The translations under genes and the position numbers were made by a program. A model generated the notes under the pieces. It saw nothing but the letters and a program-made list of their open reading frames with translations. It did not search any database and was not told the DNA's origin. Positions 9,703 to 16,536 of a stretch of 37,947 nt of DNA are shown here, piece after piece (position 1 is the first letter of the stretch; each line of letters starts with the position of its first letter). Origin of the DNA: Desulfovibrio sp. (lineage in GTDB: Bacteria > Desulfobacterota > Desulfovibrionia > Desulfovibrionales > Desulfovibrionaceae); the NCBI GenBank assembly GCA_024692205.1, contig JAILMX010000033.1, forward strand, positions 1 through 37,947, in the 5' to 3' direction.

Positions 9703-10035
9703 ATGGATAAATATGTCGTCACCGGCATGAACTGTGCGGCGTGTAGCGCCCGGGTGGAAAAGGCTGTCAGCGCCGTTTCCGCCGTCATAGATTGTTCCGT
9801 CAGCCTTCTCACGAACACCATGGGAGTGCAGGGCACCGCATCACCCGAAGCCATCCTGGCTACCGTCAGGCCGGCCGGTTATGGTGTTTCTTGCCGCAGG
9901 GCTTTTCTGGCCAGTCTTCGGATGGGAGCTCAGCCCCGTGTTCGCGGCGGCGGCCATGAGCCTTTCCAGTTTCTGCGTTGTCACTAATGCGCTCAGGCTC
10001 AATTTCATTCGGCTGCAGACTCGGGCCGGCGCAAG
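9703..10035 (+). pseudogene. copA: Copper-translocating P-type ATPase (CopA) remnant: N-terminal HMA domain joined out of frame to the C-terminal TM segment
   Basis: ORF 9703-9987 begins MDKYVVTGMNCAACSARVEKAVSAV (HMA GMxCxxC). Frame +2 from about 9881 reads LAAGLFWPVFGWELSPVFAAAAMSLSSFCVVTNALRL, the typical extreme C-terminus of CopA-type ATPases. No DKTGT, CPC or GDGINDAP motif is present. Confidence 0.75.
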
Positions 10036-10120
10036 GGGCACCAAGCCTTCCCTCGAAGGCAAGCCGTCACTGTCCGGCGGTCCGGACGGAGATTTACACA
10101 AACAGGAAAAGGAGCGAGAG

Positions 10121-10330
10121 ATGAAGAAAGTGCTGAAGATCAAAGGGATGATGTGCGGACATTGTGAAGCGCACATGAAGGACGCCCTGCTCAAGGTGGA
10201 CGGCGTCGTTGCCGCGACGGCCGATCATGAAGCCGGCGAAGCTGTCATCGATCTGTCGCATGACGTGTCCGAGGAGACCCTGAAGCAGGCCGTGATTGGC
10301 GCCGGTTATGAATACGAGGGGCTGAAGTAG
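10121..10330 (+). CDS. Heavy-metal-associated domain protein, CopZ-like metallochaperone
   Basis: MKKVLKIKGMMCGHCEAHMKDALLKVDGVVAATADHEAGEAVIDL...; GMxCxxC motif, about 69 aa, SD AAGGAG upstream. Confidence 0.85.
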   Translation: MKKVLKIKGMMCGHCEAHMKDALLKVDGVVAATADHEAGEAVIDLSHDVSEETLKQAVIGAGYEYEGLK

Positions 10331-10339
10331 CTCTTTTTT

Positions 10340-11113
10340 TCATGGATAGGTAACGTTGACGAGAGTGAGCCCTGCCGCAGGGGCCGTCACGGCGGGATTG
10401 TCCCGCCGGGCGGCCTTGCTGAGTATTGAGGGGACGTCATCGGGCGAGATCCTGCCGCGGCCGACAGCGGCCAAAAGGCCCGCCATGTTTCGGACCATCT
10501 GCTTCAAGAAACCGTCTGCCGTCACCAGAAACAGCAGTTCCGGCGTATGCGGGGGATAGAATTCGCGCTGCGGCATTTCATCAAGAATACAGCTCGTTAC
10601 GGTGCGCATCGTGCTTTTGACATCTGTCCCCGCGTTCTGCAGGCTTGAGAAATCGTGCCGTCCCAAAAGATGCGGCAGGGCTTTCCGCATGGGTATTTCA
10701 TCAAGAGGGCCGCAGGCCCAGACGAAGGAGATCGCTTCTGGCGGGAGGAAGCGGTTGTCCCGCCAGAAGCGGTAGGCGTAGGTTTTGCTGAGGGCATCCT
10801 TGCGGGCGTGAAAATCGGGGGCGCAAGGGGCGGCCTCAAGAACGCGCACGTCTTTTGGCAGAAGGGCGTTCAGGCTGTTGCGCCAGTCGTGAATGATTCG
10901 ACCGTCGGGCACGTCGCAGTGGACGATTTGCGCTACAGCATGAACGCCCGTATCCGTCCGTCCAGAGCCGAAGGCCCGGACAGGGACGCGACAGAGTACG
11001 GCGAGGGCTTTTTCAAGCTCCCCTTGTACGGTGCGTGGGGGTGGGGCTTTCTCCTGTATCTGCCAGCCACAGAATCGGGTCCCCACGTAGGAGAGGCGTA
11101 ACTTTAAGCGCAT
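10340..11113 (-). CDS. truA: tRNA pseudouridine(38-40) synthase TruA
   Basis: MRLKLRLSYVGTRFCGWQIQ...FGSGRTDTGVHAVAQIVHCDV (catalytic Asp in RTDTGVHA); KQMVRNMAG. A longer start at 11158 is possible. Confidence 0.93.
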   Translation of the reverse strand: MRLKLRLSYVGTRFCGWQIQEKAPPPRTVQGELEKALAVLCRVPVRAFGSGRTDTGVHAVAQIVHCDVPDGRIIHDWRNSLNALLPKDVRVLEAAPCAPDFHARKDALSKTYAYRFWRDNRFLPPEAISFVWACGPLDEIPMRKALPHLLGRHDFSSLQNAGTDVKSTMRTVTSCILDEMPQREFYPPHTPELLFLVTADGFLKQMVRNMAGLLAAVGRGRISPDDVPSILSKAARRDNPAVTAPAAGLTLVNVTYP

Positions 11114-11204
11114 CAGGCATGCCGCCGATTCCGTCGTGGGTGAAGGCTGATTTTGCAATCAATATGCGGGCGGTACGGCATGCGCATAGGGGTGGAGTTC
11201 GTTC

Positions 11205-12425
11205 TCATTCGGGCAGCCGCATGCGCGTCAGAAGTTCTGTGAGCTTGGCCGTGACGGTGGGGTTCGTATAGCTCAGGATCTCGCCGGATTGTTTGGGGGT
11301 CATGCCCTGCAGTATGCGCACCGCGACCCGTTCATCGAGATTCTCAAGGGCCTTTGCGGCCGTCTTTGGCTTCATGTTGCCGTACATGAGGATGAGCGAG
11401 TGCATCTTTTTGTCCTCTAGGGCCTTTGCTTCCTTCAACATCTGCTTGACACGTGCCTCGCTCGTCTTGAGGTCCTCAAGGCGGTCATCCATCTGCTTTT
11501 TCAGCATGAGCACATCCTGCTGCTGGCGAGCAAGATCCTGTGCGTCGCTGTTGATATCGTTCCTGGGGGCGGATTGAGGCGTATCCAGTTTTGGAGTGGG
11601 CATGTCCGTGCGCCGCGCGGCAGAGGTCGCAGGCGTGCGCGGCGGCAGGGGAGCGCCGTTTGTTTGGCCTCTCGGAATGTTTGAGGGTATGTCGGGTGCG
11701 CCGGGCATGGTTATGGGAGCGTTCTGTTCGGGCACCGCGAAGGGGGATGCCTGCCGCGTCCCTCCGCTCGGCATCTGCGGCACGGGCATGGACTGAGCAG
11801 CGGCGTGGGCGGCCTTGAGGCTGCCGATTGATGGGATGGGCAGCCCCTTGAGGCCCAGGATGTCCCAGAAGCTCTTTTCTTTTTCAGGAGTGTCGTTGCT
11901 GACAAGAGGAGCTGGCGTGCCCGGTTCGGCCACGGGCGCCGCAAGGGGGGCGGGCAGGGGCAGCCCCGGCACGGGGCGTTCCGTCGTCTGCCTGTGTTCA
12001 TTGATTACTACGGGGGCGGGTAGGCCAGGGTGACGGTTGCGCCTGACATCCGGTTTGAGAGATGCGGCAAGACGCGTCGCTTCCGAGCCTTGCGGCATGT
12101 GGGCTGGGTCAAGGGCGGGCAGAGCAGGAGCGTCGCCATGCGTCGTTTGAGCAGGGCGGGCTTCGCAGTCTGTCGGTGCATTTTTCTGCGTGGTGCGGTC
12201 GGCCATCATTACCGTGCCGTTAGCGTTATTCGGGAAATTTTCCGCGACGGGCACTGTCTGTCGCTGCTTTGTGGCCTCATTTCCGGAGTCTTCGGATGTG
12301 AACGGCATGGGGATGTCGAGTAGAAGAAGGGCGAGTATGGAGAGCTTTATGAAGCAAAGCACCATCAGCCAGCGGAAAAGACTAGAAAGCCGAAGCCTTG
12401 TACCGGATTGTTGCGATTTCGTCAT
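11205..12425 (-). CDS. MotE-like protein (MgtE N-terminal-type domain), N-terminal TM and long Pro-rich linker
   Basis: C-terminus KMHSLILMYGNMKPKTAAKALENLDERVAVRILQGMTPKQSGEILSYTNPTVTAKLTELL; adjacent to fliJ. Confidence 0.75.
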   Translation of the reverse strand: MTKSQQSGTRLRLSSLFRWLMVLCFIKLSILALLLLDIPMPFTSEDSGNEATKQRQTVPVAENFPNNANGTVMMADRTTQKNAPTDCEARPAQTTHGDAPALPALDPAHMPQGSEATRLAASLKPDVRRNRHPGLPAPVVINEHRQTTERPVPGLPLPAPLAAPVAEPGTPAPLVSNDTPEKEKSFWDILGLKGLPIPSIGSLKAAHAAAQSMPVPQMPSGGTRQASPFAVPEQNAPITMPGAPDIPSNIPRGQTNGAPLPPRTPATSAARRTDMPTPKLDTPQSAPRNDINSDAQDLARQQQDVLMLKKQMDDRLEDLKTSEARVKQMLKEAKALEDKKMHSLILMYGNMKPKTAAKALENLDERVAVRILQGMTPKQSGEILSYTNPTVTAKLTELLTRMRLPE

Positions 12426-12819
12426 TGAAGTGCTGCTCCTTGAGCATCTCGTCATGGGTCCACGCCTTTTTCTGTCGTTCCCTGAGCCTTGCCAGCATCT
12501 TTTTGTCTACGGCGCGTTCAGCTAGAATGCGGCGAGCCTCCTCCCGAATCTCTTTTGTCATCTGAAGCTGCAGGACAGCATTGTCCAAGTCTTTCTGAAG
12601 GCCCTTCATATAGTGTTCACTAATCCAGAATTCAGCCGCGTTCTTGGCGGGCTCACGCTGAGCTTCTTCCCTTGCCTGCGTGAGCTTGGCAAGCACCCCT
12701 TCATGATGTCTTCGGGCGGCCTCATGGCGCTGCTCAGCATCGGCAAGGCGCACTTTAGCCTCTTCCTCAAGTTGTTCACGATAATCTAGAATTTTCTGCA
12801 TTCTGAAACGAAAGGCCAT
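12382..12819 (-). CDS. fliJ: Flagellar export protein FliJ
   Basis: MAFRFRMQKILDYREQLEEEAKVRLADAEQRHEAARR...; coiled-coil FliJ pattern, position next to motE-like gene. Confidence 0.8.
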   Translation of the reverse strand: MAFRFRMQKILDYREQLEEEAKVRLADAEQRHEAARRHHEGVLAKLTQAREEAQREPAKNAAEFWISEHYMKGLQKDLDNAVLQLQMTKEIREEARRILAERAVDKKMLARLRERQKKAWTHDEMLKEQHFNDEIATIRYKASAF

Positions 12820-12873
12820 GACATCCGCCCGTTTTTTGACGCCCAGAGATCCGGGCGAAGCGTTTGGGAGAGA

Positions 12874-13680
12874 TTATGCAAACAGCGGGCCAGAAGCGGC
12901 ATGGTTGACGGGGCCGCAGCCCTTGCCCGGTGCGTAGCTTTTGCGAAGGGCAAGATTGAGGAATTTTTGAGCCCGTGCGACGGAGACTCGCAGAGGCAAC
13001 CCCTGGCCCAAGCCTGTGGCGATTGCCGCCGAAAGCGTGCAGCCTGTGCCGTGGTTGTTCGTCGTGTCCACCTTTGCCTGCGGCAGGGCCTTTGGCTCGG
13101 TGCCCGGTTCAAAAAGCCAGTCTGTCACCATGACGGCACCGGGCATGTGTCCCCCCTTGATGAGCACCGCTCTGGGGCCCATGGTGAGTATCTTCGCCCC
13201 TGCTGCGTGGATGTCCTCGGTCGAGGAGATAATCATGCCGGTCAGCATTTCGGCTTCTGGCGTGTTGGGGGTGAGCAGGTCGCTGATGGGGAGAAGGTCC
13301 TCTTTCATGACCTGCACGGCATCGTCGCACAGAAGGCGGCTGCCACTCTGGCTGACGGATACCGGGTCGACGACGAGCGGAAAAGCGCGGCCTGCGAGCA
13401 GGGGCACGATGGCCTGGATGATCTCGGCCGAGAAGAGCATGCCCGTCTTGGCCGCTGCCACGGGAAAGCCCTCAAGCACGGTCTTGAGCTGGAGGACGAC
13501 GAAATCCGGTTCGGGCGCGTGTATGCCGGAGACTCCCATTCCGTTCTGGGCCGTGAGCGCCGTTATGACGGACATGCCGTAGCCGCCCATCGCCATGATG
13601 GTCTTTAGGTCGGCCTGTACGCCAGCACCCCCGCCGGAATCGGAGCCTGCGATTGTGAGTATGTTCGGAGTGTTCGGCAT
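12874..13680 (-). CDS. thiD: Bifunctional hydroxymethylpyrimidine kinase/phosphomethylpyrimidine kinase
   Basis: [41 protein letters not shown]...[17 protein letters not shown]. Confidence 0.93.
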   Translation of the reverse strand: MPNTPNILTIAGSDSGGGAGVQADLKTIMAMGGYGMSVITALTAQNGMGVSGIHAPEPDFVVLQLKTVLEGFPVAAAKTGMLFSAEIIQAIVPLLAGRAFPLVVDPVSVSQSGSRLLCDDAVQVMKEDLLPISDLLTPNTPEAEMLTGMIISSTEDIHAAGAKILTMGPRAVLIKGGHMPGAVMVTDWLFEPGTEPKALPQAKVDTTNNHGTGCTLSAAIATGLGQGLPLRVSVARAQKFLNLALRKSYAPGKGCGPVNHAASGPLFA

Positions 13681-13706
13681 GGTGTTCTCTCTCCTTGTCG
13701 TGGGGC

Positions 13707-13979
13707 TCAGCGACGCTCAGCGTGCAGAAGCTTGAAGGGGTAGAGGGGACAGTCGATTATTTCGCAGGCCGCGACCTCGTGCAGATATCCTCCCGAGCAC
13801 TCGAGGCATTTTCCGCGTATGGCCCTCAAAAGAACCGCTGCGTTCACTTCGTGCGGGGCGCAGCAATGCGGTGCTTCGTTTGCGCGTGCCCTACCCTTCG
13901 CCAGGTCAGGGCGCGCCGCTGCCGGCAAAAGGGCGAAGAGATTTCCCTGCGCCGTTTGTTCTGCTTTCGTTTTCGGCAT
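13707..13979 (-). CDS. Hypothetical Cys-rich small protein (putative metal-binding knuckle)
   Basis: 90 aa with CCAPHEV...[27 protein letters not shown]; ordered CxxC...C...C pattern. Confidence 0.6.
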   Translation of the reverse strand: MPKTKAEQTAQGNLFALLPAAARPDLAKGRARANEAPHCCAPHEVNAAVLLRAIRGKCLECSGGYLHEVAACEIIDCPLYPFKLLHAERR

Positions 13980-14006
13980 ACGTAATGTGTTCCCGTGCCA
14001 TCTGTA

Positions 14007-16109
14007 TCAGACGAGATAGCGCGCGGATTCGTCTTCGGCGACGACTTTCCCGTTGTCGTCCTGATAGCAGTCATAGATGGCGGCAACGATGTCCTGAATG
14101 TCCTCTAAGCAGTCCACGAGTTCCGGGTCGAAATGGGTCCCCGCTTCTTCCTTGAGGATGCTGAGGGCTTTCTCCGGTCCCCAAGCATCTTTGTAACTGC
14201 GCTTCGAGACGAGGGCGTCGTACACGTCGGCCACCGCCGTTATTCGGGCGCAGAGGGGGATGTTTTCGCCGGCCGGCGAGGGAATATCGGGATCGCCCGT
14301 ATAGCCTTTGCCATCCCATCGGGCGTGGTGGTGCAGGGATATGTCATGCACCATGCGGTCGATTTCGTGATGCCCCCCATCGAAAAGACTCGCTCCGAGC
14401 GCCGTATGGCGCTGCATGATATGGTACTCGTCGTCTGTGAGGCGTCCCGGTTTTTTCAGAACAGAGTCTGGTATGCCGAGTTTGCCAACGTCGTGCAGCA
14501 TCGCGGCGAGGCGCAGCTGGCCTTTGGCCACGAGCATGTCCTCGGGGTCCACCCCGTGCTTTTCGGCCCACTTGTGGTAGAGCTCCGCGGCCACGCTGCC
14601 GACGCGGAGCACGTGCATGCCGGTTTCCTTGGGGTCATGCATGTTGCCTGCGAGCAGAATGCGCTCGATCGTGTCGTAGATGGTGGCGGCGCGCTGCAGC
14701 GATATGTTCGTTATTATGCCGAGCTTTGCGATGAGCGATTCCATGGCCGGAGCGAAGGGGACAGTGCGTCCGTCGCGGGTGCTGTTAATAAGCTGGATGA
14801 CGCCGATGACCTTGCTTGCCGCGTCGCCCTCGCGAAGCGGCATTGCGAGCACCGACCGGGTGCGGTAGCCCGTTTTCTTGTCATAGGAAGGGTTGAAGCT
14901 GAACGGTATGTGCGCCGGCATGCAGTAGACGTCGGCTATGTTGAGCGTCTTGCCCGTGCAGGCCACGTAGCCCGCGATGGAGTTCTGGTTGAGCGGGATC
15001 CGCGAATTGAGGTAGACGGCCTTGCTTGCCTGCGAATAGGGAAAGAGCGTGTCGTTCTGGCTTGCGGCGAAGAGGAGCTCGTTGCCTGAGCGCAGATAGA
15101 TGGTGCCCGCGTCAGCCCCCGTGAAGTCCCGCGCCTTGCGCAGTATGGTCGTCAGCATGGTGTGCGATTCTGCATGGCCCGAGAGATAGGGCAGAAAATC
15201 ACAGATTTCGCAGTGTTCCGCCTCATTGCCGCCTGCGTCGACAAGGCCTTCGCGGTCGATGGCCGCGCTCTGCTGCCCGGCTTGTATGGTCATGGGCAGG
15301 CCGTCGTAGCGGGCATGGAGCTCGGCAAGGGAGCGGTCGATATCCCTGTCTGTGTAGTCGGGGCTGTAGTGCGTGTAGATGAGATGGCGTACGCCGCGCT
15401 CCGCAAGGGGCTTTGGCCATTGGCAAAAATGGCTGTGGCCCCAGCCGGGGTGCGCCTGATGATCGTGCTCTGTGAAGTGGGCGTCCGCGAGGACGACGTC
15501 CGCCCCGGCCAGAAAGGTGAAGAGTCGGTCGGTGACCGCCGTGCGGGAGATGTCGTCATTGTCGTTGAGGGGGATCTCGTGGTCGCCGGTGAAGGCGAAA
15601 CTCCAGCCGTCTGCCGTTATGCGGAAAGCCGTGCAGCCACCGGGGTGGCAGGTGGGGCAGGTCGTTACGCAGGCAGAACCGAGTCGCAGCTCATCTCCCG
15701 CCGTGAAATCGCGCAGCCCGTGACGCGGCACGTCCTTCCACTTCAGGGGGAACTGCACGCCGTCGAAAAGGCGCCCTAGGGCCATATTCAGGTCAAGGAT
15801 CTCTCCTGCAAGCGCACCGTGGATGACGAGCCCGCTATCAGCGTTGTAGACTGGGGCAAAGAAGGGCAGCCCCTGTATATGATCGAGATGCCAGTGCGAC
15901 AGCAGAAGATGCAGGCTGCGTATGGAGCCACTCTCGATTTCCGGCATGAGGCTCTTGCCCAGATCCCGAATGCCTGTGCCGGCATCAAGGATGAGCACGT
16001 CGTTTGCATCAGTGCGGATTTCGATGCAGCTCGTCATCCCGCCGTAGCGCGAGAAACGGACACCGTTTGCGGGGAGGGATCCGCGTGTTCCCCAAAGACG
16101 TATCAACAT
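14007..16109 (-). CDS. Multidomain protein: metallo-beta-lactamase-fold hydrolase + GAF + HD-GYP
   Basis: N-term MLIRLWGTRGSLPA...LLLSHWHLDHIQGLPFF (HxHxDH), middle GAF-like region, C-term AAMLHDVGKLGIPDSVLKKPGRL...HHHARWDGKGYTGDP...RITAVADVYDALVSKRSYK (intact HD and GYP-like motifs). Confidence 0.88.
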   Translation of the reverse strand: MLIRLWGTRGSLPANGVRFSRYGGMTSCIEIRTDANDVLILDAGTGIRDLGKSLMPEIESGSIRSLHLLLSHWHLDHIQGLPFFAPVYNADSGLVIHGALAGEILDLNMALGRLFDGVQFPLKWKDVPRHGLRDFTAGDELRLGSACVTTCPTCHPGGCTAFRITADGWSFAFTGDHEIPLNDNDDISRTAVTDRLFTFLAGADVVLADAHFTEHDHQAHPGWGHSHFCQWPKPLAERGVRHLIYTHYSPDYTDRDIDRSLAELHARYDGLPMTIQAGQQSAAIDREGLVDAGGNEAEHCEICDFLPYLSGHAESHTMLTTILRKARDFTGADAGTIYLRSGNELLFAASQNDTLFPYSQASKAVYLNSRIPLNQNSIAGYVACTGKTLNIADVYCMPAHIPFSFNPSYDKKTGYRTRSVLAMPLREGDAASKVIGVIQLINSTRDGRTVPFAPAMESLIAKLGIITNISLQRAATIYDTIERILLAGNMHDPKETGMHVLRVGSVAAELYHKWAEKHGVDPEDMLVAKGQLRLAAMLHDVGKLGIPDSVLKKPGRLTDDEYHIMQRHTALGASLFDGGHHEIDRMVHDISLHHHARWDGKGYTGDPDIPSPAGENIPLCARITAVADVYDALVSKRSYKDAWGPEKALSILKEEAGTHFDPELVDCLEDIQDIVAAIYDCYQDDNGKVVAEDESARYLV

Positions 16110-16267
16110 AGAGTGAGTTTCTCTTATTTTGTCTGATATGTCCAGATGCCATTTCCGTTCTTTGGTGACCTGGCAAAGCGCAGTGTTCCTCGCACATCGT
16201 GGCGGCGACGTGAAGTCTTTCGGAGGCCTTGAACATACGGCAAAATTTGCGAAATCTGAAAAAGTAC

Positions 16268-16296
16268 TTGACTCTCCCCTTGTATCGTCCTATATA
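16268..16296 (+). promoter_or_regulatory. Putative sigma70 promoter for tRNA-Val
   Basis: TTGACT (16268-16273), 17-nt spacer, TATATA (16291-16296), ending 17 nt upstream of the tRNA 5' end. Confidence 0.75.
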
Positions 16297-16313
16297 TCCG
16301 CTTGCCTCGTTGT

Positions 16314-16390
16314 AGGAGCGTAGCTCAGGTGGCTAGAGCGCTTCCTTGACACGGAAGAGGTCAGCAGTTCAAGTCTGCTCGTTCCTACCA
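16314..16390 (+). tRNA. tRNA-Val(GAC), CCA encoded
   Basis: Cloverleaf folded by eye: acceptor AGGAGCG/CGTTCCT, D stem GCTC/GAGC, anticodon stem CTTCC/GGAAG with loop TTGACAC (anticodon GAC), T arm GTTCAAGTC, 3' ACCA. Confidence 0.96.
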
Positions 16391-16482
16391 CAGCGATCTC
16401 TTGGGGATATTCCCCTCACTATATAAATTGCGCGCGCAAAGCGCGGGTGTTTTCGGCTGAAGCCGGTACGCTGGCAGTTAGG

Positions 16483-16507
16483 GGGAGGTTATGCCTCCCT
16501 TTTTTTA
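16483..16507 (+). terminator. Rho-independent terminator or attenuator between tRNA-Val and thrS
   Basis: GGGAGG-TTATG-CCTCCC followed by a T-rich tract; lies 30 nt upstream of the thrS ATG. Confidence 0.7.
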
Positions 16508-16536
16508 TTCGCGGGCCGAGCGTAAGGAGTCTCTTG

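Noticed and set aside
14133-15089. 318-aa plus-strand ORF opposite the MBL-GAF-HD-GYP gene
   Set aside because: Shadow ORF; the HD-GYP motifs are on the minus strand.
16391-16536. T-box riboswitch upstream of thrS
   Set aside because: No T-box consensus (AGGGUGGNACCGCG-like) and no specifier-loop architecture seen; only small hairpins and a terminator.
16447-16536. Upstream in-frame ATG extension of thrS
   Set aside because: The extension crosses the terminator hairpin and lacks an SD; ATG 16537 has AAGGAG at proper distance and a standard TGS-domain N-terminus.
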